Part shown: positions 54,803 through 64,000 of the stretch, one piece after another
How positions within the stretch are numbered: position 1 is the stretch's first letter
Layout of the letters: each line of letters starts with the position of its first letter
Assembly: GCF_000753795.1 (NCBI RefSeq)
Contig: NZ_JPEO01000001.1
Coordinates: 434,001 to 498,000 of the forward strand
Reading direction: 5' to 3'
From: Shewanella mangrovi
GTDB lineage: Bacteria > Pseudomonadota > Gammaproteobacteria > Enterobacterales > Shewanellaceae
DNA length: 64,000 nt
The notes under the pieces: generated by a model
What the model was told of the DNA's origin: nothing
Seen by the model: the letters and a program-made list of their open reading frames with translations, nothing else
The model's database searches: none
Made by a program: the position numbers and the translations under genes

Positions 54803-57800
54803 ATGCTGAATCTGCGAAAAGTGATGGGAAGACTTAACTTCTCTATCCAAGTCACCGTTGTCTCCGTGTTTATTTTTGCCACATTACTGACGGCTGTTGT
54901 GGCGCTTTCATTGCAATATCATTTCTCATTTTCACTGGCCAAGGACAATGTTGAGCAGAGCTTTCGTCATTTTGGCGCTGAAGTCGGTCGCTCGTTAAAG
55001 CAGCTGGATCGTGATGCTTCAAGTACCGTAAAAATTCTGGCTAAACAGGAACAAGCGACTGCACTCGCTGAGGTAGCCCCTAATCGCTTACCGTTATTTG
55101 CCGAGTTTATGCGGGCTAACCCGATGTTTTACGCCATCTACATGGGCTTTGATGATGGTGATATGTACGAAGTGATCAATCTCGACAGTTCACCGCAAAT
55201 CCGCATCATGTATAACGCCGACATGCAGGACCGCTGGATATTGCTGACGGTATCCGACGTTAATGGTCAACGTTTGCGCCAGTTAGCTTTTATGGACGAC
55301 GAATTTAACGTACGCCATCGCCGTAATGAAGTGTCCAGCTACATGGCCAATAAACGCTTGTGGTATCAACAAGCCAAACAAGGCGCGGTGAGTAAGACCG
55401 AACCCTATCTCTTTCAACACTTACAAGCGCCAGGGCAAACATATTCATTAAAGTCGGACAACGGCAAAACGGTGTTTGCGGTGGATATTGCCTTGTCGTC
55501 AGTGCTGCAATATTTCTCCGACAAAATGCAGGATAAGGACACCAAAGCCTTTATCTTTCAACCCTCTGGCAATCTGATCGCGGCAGTCAATGGTAATAGT
55601 CGCAGTGCGCCAATGCCGAAGATGGCACCGTTAGATTGGACGGTGAGTCAGCGAGAAGTGTTGTCGCGCTACCCTTGGCTAAAAGTCTCCAACGAGCGCA
55701 ACTGGTCGCCTATCGACTTCACTATTTATGGCGACCCGAAAGGTTACAGTATTGATTTTCTTAAGCTGTTATCTGACGCGACCGGGATTCAGTTTAACTA
55801 TGTTAATGGTGTGGGCTGGCAATCGTTGCTGAGCTTATTTAATCAGCATGACATCGATATGCTGCAATCGATTAATAAGAGCGATACCAATATTGAGCTG
55901 GGTGTTTTTTCCAAGCCGTATCTCGATCTGCCTTATGTGTTAGTCACTAATGAACAGCAACCTGAGCTGTATAACATTGCCTCTCTGTATGGCAAAACCA
56001 TCGCCATTCCGCGAGGCTGGACCATTATTCATTATCTGCAGCGTGCCTATCCGCAAATCAATATCAAAGAGGTGGACTCCACACAGGGCGTGCTTAAAGC
56101 GGTAGTGAACGGCGAAGTTTATGGCGGCATTGATTCCGAAGCGGTGTTGAAATATGAGGCGGCAAACTACTTTATCAGCGGTTTGAAATATCATCCTCAA
56201 CTCGACTTAAGCCAAATTGGTGTCCCTAGCGAGTTGCATCTTGTACTGCAGAAAGGTGATGAGGAGTTGTTGCCCATTATCAATCAGGCGATTGACGCGG
56301 TGAATGAGCGTTACAAAAGCTTGTTAACTGAGCGCTGGTTGTCGGGTCAGTGGCAGCAATCAAGCTCAACCACGGTTCCTTATGCAGGGCTAATAGATCT
56401 CGCCGCTGCGCCGGCAAAATTAGATAGTCTGCAGCAACTAACGGAGCAAGGAGAGGATTTCTTTGTTTACGTTACCCCAGTTGACCATAGCGATACCTAC
56501 ACCCATTTTCTGGCGGTGTTACTACCGCGGAACGAGCTGTTGTCGGCAGCGATCCATCGTATTGCGTTATCGCTTGGGATTACCATTGCAGTGCTGTTGA
56601 TCCTGAGTCCCGCCTCTTGGTTATTTTCGGCGCCTATCGTCTCGCCGATTAAACGCTTGGCGCAGGAAAACGAAAAAATCAAACAACGTCAATATGATAA
56701 GCTGGATATTCCGCGCAGTAGCATCACTGAAATTCATAGCTTGGGTCAGTCAATGCTGGAGATGTCTCATTCTATTGAACAACATGAGCAGAGCCAGCAA
56801 GAGCTGTTAGATGCCTTTATTCAGTTGATTGCACAGGCGATTGACTATAAGTCTCCCTACACCGCAGGTCACTGCTTACGGGTGCCGGAGTTAGCGTTGA
56901 TGTTGGTGCGACGTGCCAATGCGACGAACGAGGCGCCATTTGCTGATTTTCATTTTGAATCAGAATCCGAGTGGCGAGAATTTAAAGTCGGTGCCTGGCT
57001 GCATGACTGTGGCAAAATCACTACGCCGGAGCATATTGTCGATAAAGGCTCCAAGCTAGAGATGATTTATAACCGTATCCATGAAGTGCGAATGCGCTTT
57101 GAGGTGCTGTTGCGTGATGCGGAAATTGACTATCTGCAACAAGTGGCAAAACATCCGCAAAAGCAGGCTGAGTTCGCGCATCAGCGAGAAGTAAAACGGG
57201 CGCAGATCATGGAGGATTTTGCCTTTGTCGCCAAAACTAATGTCGGCGGTGAACTGCTGAGTGATGAAGATAAAGCGCGTTTGCGGCAGATTAGTCAACA
57301 GCAATGGACACGGTATTTGAGTGATCGTCTAGGATTAGGGCCATTAGAGGAACGCTGCTATGACGAATTATCGGCAGAAGAACAGTTACCGGTGAAAGAA
57401 CCGTTACTCGCCGATAAGCCGATCCATAAGGTGCCGCGTTATCATAGTGTGGATTATCCTGAGCATCTGGGCATCAAAATGGATGTACCGGCGTTGTTGT
57501 ACAACCACGGTGAATTACACAATCTGATGATTGAACGGGGCACGCTCACCGCCGAAGATCGCTTTAAGATTAATGAGCATATTGTCAGTACCATTCAAAT
57601 GCTTGATACCTTGCCATTCCCGGCAGATATGGCCAAAGTGCCCAGATATGCGTCAACGCATCACGAGACCTTGGATGGCCGTGGCTATCCGCGGAGGTTA
57701 ACCGCAGAATCTTTGTCTATCCCTGAGCGTATTATGGTGCTGGCGGATATTTTTGAAGCCCTCACCGCCAGTGACCGCCCATACAAAAAGGCCAAACCGG

Positions 57801-57994
57801 TCAGCGTGTCGATTAAGATCCTGTACCAGATGGTTCAGCAGGGGCATGTGGATGCCGATGTGTTCAAGTTATTTTTAAGTTCTGGTATTTACTTGGAATA
57901 TGCCCGGCGTTATCTGGATGATGCGCAGATTGATGTGGTCGACATTGAGGCTTACATGGATGCCGAATGGCAAAAGCCGGACCAAGCCAATTAG
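54803..57994 (+). CDS. Membrane receptor with solute-binding domain and HD-GYP phosphodiesterase
   Basis: The 1063-residue product (ATG 54803, GGAGG at 54793-54797) has an N-terminal membrane helix (about 13-37) and a Cache-like sensor (about 60-270). A family-3 solute-binding domain follows (about 285-510; ERNWSPIDFTIYGDPKGYS, GGIDSEAVLKYEA), then a second membrane segment (about 590), a HAMP-like linker and an HD-GYP domain. The HD motif is in WLHDCGKITTPEHIVDK and GYP in HHETLDGRGYPRRL. About 210 residues separate the two, roughly 150 more than usual, including a charged helical insertion. It should degrade c-di-GMP in response to a periplasmic ligand, perhaps an amino acid. Confidence 0.85.
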   Translation: MLNLRKVMGRLNFSIQVTVVSVFIFATLLTAVVALSLQYHFSFSLAKDNVEQSFRHFGAEVGRSLKQLDRDASSTVKILAKQEQATALAEVAPNRLPLFAEFMRANPMFYAIYMGFDDGDMYEVINLDSSPQIRIMYNADMQDRWILLTVSDVNGQRLRQLAFMDDEFNVRHRRNEVSSYMANKRLWYQQAKQGAVSKTEPYLFQHLQAPGQTYSLKSDNGKTVFAVDIALSSVLQYFSDKMQDKDTKAFIFQPSGNLIAAVNGNSRSAPMPKMAPLDWTVSQREVLSRYPWLKVSNERNWSPIDFTIYGDPKGYSIDFLKLLSDATGIQFNYVNGVGWQSLLSLFNQHDIDMLQSINKSDTNIELGVFSKPYLDLPYVLVTNEQQPELYNIASLYGKTIAIPRGWTIIHYLQRAYPQINIKEVDSTQGVLKAVVNGEVYGGIDSEAVLKYEAANYFISGLKYHPQLDLSQIGVPSELHLVLQKGDEELLPIINQAIDAVNERYKSLLTERWLSGQWQQSSSTTVPYAGLIDLAAAPAKLDSLQQLTEQGEDFFVYVTPVDHSDTYTHFLAVLLPRNELLSAAIHRIALSLGITIAVLLILSPASWLFSAPIVSPIKRLAQENEKIKQRQYDKLDIPRSSITEIHSLGQSMLEMSHSIEQHEQSQQELLDAFIQLIAQAIDYKSPYTAGHCLRVPELALMLVRRANATNEAPFADFHFESESEWREFKVGAWLHDCGKITTPEHIVDKGSKLEMIYNRIHEVRMRFEVLLRDAEIDYLQQVAKHPQKQAEFAHQREVKRAQIMEDFAFVAKTNVGGELLSDEDKARLRQISQQQWTRYLSDRLGLGPLEERCYDELSAEEQLPVKEPLLADKPIHKVPRYHSVDYPEHLGIKMDVPALLYNHGELHNLMIERGTLTAEDRFKINEHIVSTIQMLDTLPFPADMAKVPRYASTHHETLDGRGYPRRLTAESLSIPERIMVLADIFEALTASDRPYKKAKPVSVSIKILYQMVQQGHVDADVFKLFLSSGIYLEYARRYLDDAQIDVVDIEAYMDAEWQKPDQAN

Positions 57995-58006
57995 CTAGCA
58001 GCGAAA

Positions 58007-58027
58007 ACCCGCAATAACTGCGGGTTA
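58007..58027 (+). terminator. Hairpin after the HD-GYP receptor gene
   Basis: Stem AACCCGCA (58007-58014) and TGCGGGTT (58019-58026); a wider alternative pairs CGAAAACCC (58002-58010) with GGGTTTTCG (58037-58045). No T run, so a weak terminator. Confidence 0.45.
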
Positions 58028-58084
58028 ATTATTGTGGGTTTTCGGCATAAGCTAGGGCGATAAGCCAAAGCTAGGAGTTAATGA

Positions 58085-58426
58085 ATGGATGCGCTGTTTC
58101 ATTACATTCAGGCAATAAATGCGCACGACAGTGGTGCACTGATAAGCGAAAGTCAGGTCAGTCACGAACACAGTGAAGATGAGTGGAGCGCGATGGTGCG
58201 CACCACTCAGACGGTACGTTTTGCTAATGGGGCTGTGGTGCAAAAAATTCAGGAAACTGAGCAAGCAGTTTCACCAAATCCTGACGTGGTTTGCGCCGAT
58301 TGTTGGCTAAGTTATGAGGTGTTGTCCGATCCTGATGAGGGGCAGATTCGCCCGCGACAAAAGCAGTTCTCGAATCTGTGTCAGCAGGCATTCTGGTTGA
58401 AGGTCCAAGCGGCGCAGTTTTGTTAG
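58085..58426 (+). CDS. Hypothetical protein, 113 residues
   Basis: The product has no recognised domain. It starts at ATG 58085 with AGGAG at 58071-58075. It is soluble, acidic in its N-terminal half, and has three Cys (VVCADCW, NLCQQ) and a C-terminal Cys. VVCADCW could bind a metal. Alone between two hairpins and a convergent TonB-dependent receptor gene. Confidence 0.5.
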   Translation: MDALFHYIQAINAHDSGALISESQVSHEHSEDEWSAMVRTTQTVRFANGAVVQKIQETEQAVSPNPDVVCADCWLSYEVLSDPDEGQIRPRQKQFSNLCQQAFWLKVQAAQFC

Positions 58427-58636
58427 AGACAACTCCGGAGGGCGCTCATGCACGCTTGGGGAATGAGTTCGTTCATTCACTGGCAATACTGATTGAAGCA
58501 TTTAAATCCGCACAAAACCGCAGTTAGGTTTATCTGCCTCTTTCTGTCTGAACGCTTGGCGGAGTTAGGTAGTTGATGAGTAACGCGATTGTGAGAGGAG
58601 CTTTAGCTTTGCTCCCCTCACTGATTCACGCAAGTG

Positions 58637-60619
58637 TTAGAACTTATACGCGACTGACAACTTAATGTTACGACCTGGCTCATAGTCATCTAACTGCAGA
58701 ATGCCAAATACTGGGTGGTTAGCTATGCCAGTACGAGATGCATGCGATACATACAGTTTGTCGAACAGATTCTCGATACCAAGGGTCACGTTCAACTTGT
58801 AATTAAATGCCGCTGGTTCCCACACCGCCGAAACATTATGCAGTTGATAACCTGCTTTAGTGTCTTCGGCGAAGGTTTTCTGCCAATGCCAACGCAGTTC
58901 GAGATCCTGTGAGGTGACAAAGTACTTCAGGGTCACGCTGGCGCTGTCACCAACTTCACGCTCCAGTGGTTCGCCACCAGTAACGCCAGTGTTATGCACT
59001 TTTGAATCTGAGCTGGCGTAGGTGACTAAGGTTGAGAATTCATCCAACGCATAAAAGGCACTGGCTTCATAGCCATGTATCTTCACCTTGCCGATGTTTT
59101 GATCCCACTCCATACAGTTGCGACCAGTGCAGTCGTCTAATGGATAATCAACCGCTTCTATATAATCATCAATTTGGGTTTCAAAGGCGGTAAATGCCAG
59201 TTTGACCTCATCCGCGCCGAGAATATCGGCGGCGTTATAGCGAATTCCCGCTTCGTTGTTGCGGCCGGTTTCTGGATCTAAATCCGGGTTACGGACTTTG
59301 CCCGCTTGCTCGTTACTGAAGATTTCTCCCGGTTGTGGTCCTTTGAACAGTTCAGTGGTACTGGCGTGAATGGTCCAGTCGTCATTGATGGCATATTGCG
59401 CTGCCAGTGCAGTTTGCCAGTTACTCCAGCTTTGCTCTTCAGGCATTGCTGCAGAGGATTTACTGTAGTGGTTGAAACGCACTCCCGGTGTCAGTGTTAG
59501 GCCGTTGCCAAAGTCGATGGTATTTTCAACGAAAAGACCTAAATCATCGGCTTGTTCATGGCCGCGAGTCATGTCATCACCGCTACCAGATTCGCTGTCG
59601 TTTTCCGACTTAAGCCATTTCACACCGTAGGTGAATTGATGACTGATGGACGCTGTTTTCAGCGCGCTGTTGGCAATCAAGGTTAAGCCGGTGTTTTCTG
59701 AGGTGCCTGAGGTTTCATCACCTTCGTAGTTACGCCATAGATCTGAGGTGTTGCGGTACAGATCTGCACGCAGATTCAGTGCCGCACCGTAATCTAGCTC
59801 ATAGTGAGCGCTCACAGTGTCGCGGTCATAGTGAGTGTCATACAAGGGCACATCGCCGCCACCAATGGCAGTGTTGGTACGTACTCCCATATCAGGACGG
59901 GCGGTATAATCACCGTGGTTACGATAAGTATCGTATTTTACTGCCAGACGTTGGTGGTCGTTGATATCCCAGCCCAATTTGGCCATCGCGTTGCTAATGG
60001 TGCCATCGCTGCCCAACACTTTGATGCCATCACCATCTTTGAAGTTATTGCGGTTTTGCGTGGTGCCATAAGCCAGAAGATCTAAGCTGTCAGTGAGTTG
60101 TCCATAACCAGTGAATGACAGATATTCACTGTTGTTGCTGTTGTAGCCGACTAAGATTCGGCCACCAAATTGGTTTTGTCCGTCAAGCAGGTCGCGTGCC
60201 GATTTCGTGCGAAATTCCAAAGCGCCACCCAAACCTGAGTGCACTACTGAGTTGGAACCTACTTGAATATCTACCGACTCTAAAATATCCGGGTTGATAT
60301 TCAGGTTGCCCATATGGTGAAACATACTGTTATTTTGTGAGGCACCGTCGATCATAATTTCCAGATCGGTATCATCCAAACCGCGCACGTTAATACGTTG
60401 GTTTAGCGAGTGCGTTCCGCCCACATCAACCCCTGGTATTTCTCTTAACAAATCACTCAAATGATCTGCTTGCTTGGAAGCAATGGCTTCATCATCGACA
60501 TAAACAGAAGAGCTGGTGACTTTGGTGCCCCACACTTGTAGCCGTTCTACATCATCATCGGCCCATGCAGTGTGAGTCAGAGTTGAAGCAATAAGACATG
60601 CTAAGTAGCGCTTTTTCAA
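58637..60619 (-). CDS. TonB-dependent outer-membrane receptor
   Basis: From TTG 60619 (GGGGATA upstream) the product has 660 residues. A signal peptide (LACLIASTLTHTAWA) is followed by a TonB-box-like DDVERLQVWGT, a plug domain (LLREIPGVDVGGTHSLNQRI, VRGLDDTDLEIMIDG) and a 22-strand barrel ending with IKLSVAYKF. NLFDKLYVSHAS is typical of haem/siderophore receptors. The Fur-like box upstream makes an iron source the likely substrate. The longer frame to 60700 lacks a suitable signal. Confidence 0.88.
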   Translation of the reverse strand: MKKRYLACLIASTLTHTAWADDDVERLQVWGTKVTSSSVYVDDEAIASKQADHLSDLLREIPGVDVGGTHSLNQRINVRGLDDTDLEIMIDGASQNNSMFHHMGNLNINPDILESVDIQVGSNSVVHSGLGGALEFRTKSARDLLDGQNQFGGRILVGYNSNNSEYLSFTGYGQLTDSLDLLAYGTTQNRNNFKDGDGIKVLGSDGTISNAMAKLGWDINDHQRLAVKYDTYRNHGDYTARPDMGVRTNTAIGGGDVPLYDTHYDRDTVSAHYELDYGAALNLRADLYRNTSDLWRNYEGDETSGTSENTGLTLIANSALKTASISHQFTYGVKWLKSENDSESGSGDDMTRGHEQADDLGLFVENTIDFGNGLTLTPGVRFNHYSKSSAAMPEEQSWSNWQTALAAQYAINDDWTIHASTTELFKGPQPGEIFSNEQAGKVRNPDLDPETGRNNEAGIRYNAADILGADEVKLAFTAFETQIDDYIEAVDYPLDDCTGRNCMEWDQNIGKVKIHGYEASAFYALDEFSTLVTYASSDSKVHNTGVTGGEPLEREVGDSASVTLKYFVTSQDLELRWHWQKTFAEDTKAGYQLHNVSAVWEPAAFNYKLNVTLGIENLFDKLYVSHASRTGIANHPVFGILQLDDYEPGRNIKLSVAYKF

Positions 60620-60734
60620 AGTGTTATCCCCAGAAAATGGCAATGTGCCGAAAAAATAGTCCAGTAACAAAACCGGTAAATGTAAGCATTTGTTAATCAA
60701 GTGAGGGCGATTCTATAGTGGCAAAAATGCACTG

Positions 60735-60759
60735 GCAAATGATAAGTATTATTATTTGC
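60735..60759 (-). promoter_or_regulatory. Fur box of the TonB receptor gene
   Basis: GCAAATGATAAGTATTATTA followed by TTTGC forms an inverted repeat and closely matches the Fur 19-mer with repeated GATAAT hexamers. It lies about 115 bp upstream of the TTG start, fitting iron repression. The rest of the 365-bp gap to the regulator gene shows no gene. Confidence 0.72.
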
Positions 60760-60984
60760 GTTAGATCAAAGTATTTAACATTTGTATGAATTGTTACGTG
60801 ACTGAATAACCGAAAGTGAGTGGTGAGTCTTGTGGCTAAATGGGGGCTAGACTAACGGTCAGACGCTAGATTCATTAGCAAAGGTTGGTGACTCATATCG
60901 AGGATAAAATAGAAATATTTTCTTCAACTAAGTAGATTTAGAGGTTATTTTAATTGCAATCGCCTTATTCAGTGTTTGTTGCGT

Positions 60985-61443
60985 ATGAAGCTAGATAAAA
61001 TCGATAAAACCCTACTCAGGTTGTTGCAGCAGGATGCCACGATTTCGCTCAATGAGTTGGCCGAACAGGTAAACCTCACTACGACGCCATGCTGGAAACG
61101 CTTAAAGCGCATGGAAGATGAGGGAATTATCAGTAAACGGGTGGCGCTGTTAGACCCAGAAAAGCTGGGTTTGGAGCTTACTGCTTTTGTGTTGGTGGTC
61201 ACCAATAACCACTCCCATGAGTGGTATCAACGCTTTGTGACGAAAGTGAGTGATTTTGCTGAGGTGATGGAATTCTATCGTATGGCTGGCGAGTACGACT
61301 ATATGATGAAGGTACAAGTAGCTGATATGAAAAGCTTTGATGATTTTTATAAGAAGCTGGTTAACAATGTTGATGGGATTTCTAAGGTCACCTCGACGTT
61401 CGCCATGGAGCCGTTAAAGTACTCCACAGCGTTACCGGTCTGA
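60985..61443 (+). CDS. decR: Lrp/AsnC family regulator, DecR (CyuR)-like
   Basis: The 152-residue product (ATG 60985) has a helix-turn-helix ([20 protein letters not shown]) and an RAM ligand domain ([19 protein letters not shown]). It matches my memory of E. coli DecR closely, including [16 protein letters not shown] and [18 protein letters not shown]. DecR senses cysteine and activates the cyuPA cysteine-degradation genes. Here it faces a CyuA-type gene with a gap of only 6 bp. Confidence 0.85.
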   Translation: MKLDKIDKTLLRLLQQDATISLNELAEQVNLTTTPCWKRLKRMEDEGIISKRVALLDPEKLGLELTAFVLVVTNNHSHEWYQRFVTKVSDFAEVMEFYRMAGEYDYMMKVQVADMKSFDDFYKKLVNNVDGISKVTSTFAMEPLKYSTALPV

Positions 61444-61449
61444 GCGTCG

Positions 61450-62763
61450 TTACTGCGCCTTTTTTACCATAATATCGAGGATTTGCTGGTCGATATGGGT
61501 CATGGCGCCATTGGCCAGCGCCGACAGATTACGGATGGAGCCATCGACATCATCGGCGACAATCCCTTCCTCTCCCGTTACGCAAATATTATCAATCGCC
61601 ATCAAGCTGGACTTCATTGCGGCGCCAGCTGCCGACGACACTTTCATTGCGCAGGCATTTTTCGCACCGTCGCAGATGACACCTGCTACATCACCAATCA
61701 TGCTGCTGACCGCAAAGCTGATTTGCTGATAGCTGCCTCCTAGCAAATAGGTGATGCCCGCCGCAGAGCCCATCGCTGCGGTGGTCACTGCACACAATGC
61801 AGATAGCTTATGCTGGTGGTGCTTAATATAGATTGCCAAGAGATGCGACAGCATTAAGGCGCGAATAAGTTGCTCATGTGAAGCCTTAAGATATTCTGCC
61901 GCTACAACGACTGGCATAGTTGCGGCGATGCCTTGATTGCCTGAACCGGAGTTACTCATAGCGGGCAACATGGCGCCGCCCATGCGAGCGTCGGATGCGG
62001 CAGCCGAACGACTAATCACATCGGTTAACAGCCCGCCGGTTAGCAGACCACGATCTACGTGACGCTTCAGGGTTGCACCAACTTGTAAGCCATAATCTGC
62101 ACTCAATCCCTCTTTTGATAAGGCTTCGTTTAAGATTTTACTCTGTTCGATAAAAGCAATGTCCGCTAATGGCACTTGCGTGGCGAATTGATAGATATCT
62201 TCTACGCTGACACTGGCCGGTAATTTACTGCTAGCGGCAATCGGTGTGACATTGGTTGCAGCTTCTGCGAGAAAGGTGGTGATGCCGTTTTCTTCAATCG
62301 ACACTATCTTGGTATGGTCATCGGCAATTGTGACGCGCACTGAATGCCCTTCGGCAAATAAGGTCACTTGGGCGAGTAACACGCGCTGGGTATCAGCGAC
62401 GGAGACTTTAACTTTTCCTTGTTCTATTAATGCCTTGGCCTGCAATAGTTGGCGCTCATTCAAACTGTGAAAAACTTCTAAGCCAGCATCCGCATCGCCA
62501 CCAAAAGCGCCGGCAGCGGCCGCAATCGCCAGACCATTCATCCCTGTTCCCGGCACTTTTACGCCCATACCGTTTTTCATCAGATTGGGTGACACCTGCA
62601 CTTGTACACTGTGGGGCACGCTTCCCAGTTTTTGCCGCGCTGTTGCCGCCGCAAGCCCAACCGAGACGGGTTCAGTACAACCCAGAGCCGGGATTACTTC
62701 AGCTTTTACAGTTGCGATAAAGGTGTTCCATAAAGCGGTGTGCATGATTGTTGTCGCCATCAT
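61450..62763 (-). CDS. cyuA: L-cysteine desulfidase, UPF0597 (CyuA/YhaM) family
   Basis: The 437-residue product has the family cysteines of the [4Fe-4S] cluster: ALGCTEPVSVGLA near residue 29, VICDGAKNACAMKV, and NICVTGEEGIVADDV. It should split cysteine into pyruvate, ammonia and sulfide, a detoxification or catabolic step. The CyuP transporter is not adjacent. Start: ATG 62763, with the next ATG adjacent; the ribosome binding site is weak. Confidence 0.85.
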   Translation of the reverse strand: MMATTIMHTALWNTFIATVKAEVIPALGCTEPVSVGLAAATARQKLGSVPHSVQVQVSPNLMKNGMGVKVPGTGMNGLAIAAAAGAFGGDADAGLEVFHSLNERQLLQAKALIEQGKVKVSVADTQRVLLAQVTLFAEGHSVRVTIADDHTKIVSIEENGITTFLAEAATNVTPIAASSKLPASVSVEDIYQFATQVPLADIAFIEQSKILNEALSKEGLSADYGLQVGATLKRHVDRGLLTGGLLTDVISRSAAASDARMGGAMLPAMSNSGSGNQGIAATMPVVVAAEYLKASHEQLIRALMLSHLLAIYIKHHQHKLSALCAVTTAAMGSAAGITYLLGGSYQQISFAVSSMIGDVAGVICDGAKNACAMKVSSAAGAAMKSSLMAIDNICVTGEEGIVADDVDGSIRNLSALANGAMTHIDQQILDIMVKKAQ

Positions 62764-63022
62764 CCAAATTATTGGTATTTAAGATAGCGCGGAAGAAGGA
62801 GAATTAAATTGCCATATTTTCTAATGATACGTGGTTTATAAGTGAATATTTTCTACAGAAATAGATATTTATGATGATTAATTTCTACACTTTGCATGAT
62901 TGTTTACTGATGCCGGTCATAAACCATGTTGTGGTTAAAAAACGGTCTGATATTTGGCGAGATGCGAAGCTGTTACCTAAACTCCTTTTACAGCAGGGAA
63001 AACACGGAATGTTGGGGCTTAG

Positions 63023-64000
63023 ATGCGTATTCACTCAATCAGAATCAAGATGATCCTTCCAATTGCCTTTCTGGCACTGATATTAATCGCGTTGTTCAGC
63101 TTTATGGTGATCATGAGTTTAGTGCAGTCCAATGCGATGAAACGGCAGGCTGAAAATTACTTTGAAGCGATTGCGGTTGTATTAAATGCCGATAGAGATA
63201 TTTACCAAGCGCGTATTGCGCAAGAGCGGCTGATTAACGGCGAGGGCGCTCGTGACGCCAATCAGCAAGACTTTGATGATAATGCTGATCAGGTTTACCA
63301 GCGTTTTCATAAGTATCTCGACTACCTCGCGGACGAGCCAGAGGTTACAGCACCTTTTGCCAATTTCAACACGCTTTATCATGAGTGGCTGCAAGCGAGT
63401 GCCAAGGTGATGGATAGCGCTCATGTGTCGGTGAAATTGACGCAGGAATTACAGGCAGGGGATGACGAATTCCAGCAAATCCGCAATATGCTCGATAAAG
63501 CGGGTGAATCCCTACGTACCCATACCCAGGATGTCGAAAAAGATAAAACAGCGGACATATCGCAATATGTTGAAGCGATGGCCGAGGTATTAAATGCCGA
63601 TCGCGATATCTATCAGGCGCGCTTAGCTCTGCAAAAGTTAGTGCATCACGTGGGTGATTTTGAGCAAAATCAGACGTTTTTCGATGAGAATGCTAAACAG
63701 GTACTGCAGCGTTTTCATAACTATCGCAGTTATCTTATTCGTGAACCGGCGCTGGTGGCGCCCTATGACGGCTTCGACACCTTATATAACCAGTGGTATC
63801 AAAAATGTCAGGCGCTGCTTGCTTCTCCTCAAGCAAGAACACAGCAGAGTTTACCGGCGGATTTACATACCATGGAGACCAAGTTCGCGGCGATTCGCGG
63901 CGTGTTGGATAAGGCGGGCGAAGCCGCCAGAGAGCATGCGCGGGTGATGAAAGATGAGGTACACAAGAATGTGGCCTACTATCAAAACGTAGCGATGGTG
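63023..64000 (+). CDS. Chemoreceptor-type membrane protein, N-terminal part (3' truncated by window edge)
   Basis: From ATG 63023 the frame is open for 326 codons to the window edge. A short cytoplasmic start and a membrane helix (MILPIAFLALILIALFSFMV) lead into a helical periplasmic sensor. The sensor is duplicated: VLNADRDIYQAR occurs twice, about 145 residues apart, and each half ends with LDKAGE. This matches a two-module helical-bundle (HBM-like) ligand domain of methyl-accepting chemotaxis proteins. The signalling tip is outside the window, so the chemoreceptor call is inference. Confidence 0.75.
   Translation, partial: MRIHSIRIKMILPIAFLALILIALFSFMVIMSLVQSNAMKRQAENYFEAIAVVLNADRDIYQARIAQERLINGEGARDANQQDFDDNADQVYQRFHKYLDYLADEPEVTAPFANFNTLYHEWLQASAKVMDSAHVSVKLTQELQAGDDEFQQIRNMLDKAGESLRTHTQDVEKDKTADISQYVEAMAEVLNADRDIYQARLALQKLVHHVGDFEQNQTFFDENAKQVLQRFHNYRSYLIREPALVAPYDGFDTLYNQWYQKCQALLASPQARTQQSLPADLHTMETKFAAIRGVLDKAGEAAREHARVMKDEVHKNVAYYQNVAMV

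Overview
The window reads as a chromosomal segment of a Shewanella-like gammaproteobacterium. The evidence is gene content and order: multihaem and tetrahaem c-type cytochromes, a Tat-exported flavin subunit, many c-di-GMP and chemoreceptor genes, and gammaproteobacterial gene blocks (xerD-dsbC-recJ, fau-6S RNA-zapA | ygfB-ubiH-ubiI-gcvTHP, trmN-srmB). The assignment is from family recognition only; no database was searched.

Layout. 1-3.6 kb: the end of a multihaem cytochrome, a partner lipoprotein, a small membrane-protein pair (the second FidL-like) and an unknown two-helix membrane protein. 3.6-10.8 kb: signalling genes (a PAS protein with a dead GGDEF domain, a radical SAM protein, an MHYT hybrid histidine kinase overlapping a REC/HD-GYP regulator). 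10.8-15.2 kb: an RND efflux pump and its adaptor. 15.3-35.9 kb: mostly housekeeping (srmB, trmN, brnQ preceded by a decayed azlD-like relic, xerD, dsbC, recJ, rpiA, sodC, fau, 6S RNA, zapA, ygfB, ubiH, ubiI, gcvTHP).

36.0-38.9 kb is foreign: it is clearly more AT-rich than its neighbours and carries two genes, each followed by an integron-type attC site. The second attC is a textbook 59-base element with an extrahelical base. The first gene encodes a TIR-like NADase-type domain (the Cap12/PycTIR family) fused to a winged-helix-like tail. The second encodes a one-pass membrane protein with an Ig/Fn3-like outer domain. No integrase is in the window, so these look like solitary defence-type cassettes captured downstream of a promoter full of palindromes. 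A short tRNA-like fold lies between them. This is the best candidate for an undescribed system here.

39-44.6 kb: two copies of a 47-residue hydrophobic protein gene with a conserved leader hairpin flank a ClsC-like phospholipase and a HAD protein. Then come a guanidine-II riboswitch with sugE, rlmF, and an orphan modA behind a ModE-like box. 44.7-54.6 kb: a tetrahaem cytochrome and flavoprotein pair, a cold-shock protein, a Rop-like protein, a 2-hydroxycarboxylate transporter, a YahK-like alcohol dehydrogenase, and a draG-draT pair normally used to switch nitrogenase off and on. 54.8-64 kb: a solute-binding/HD-GYP receptor, a Fur-box TonB receptor, a DecR-like regulator facing a CyuA-type cysteine desulfidase, and the start of a chemoreceptor with a duplicated sensor domain.

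I saw no CRISPR array, insertion sequence, rRNA or canonical tRNA gene.
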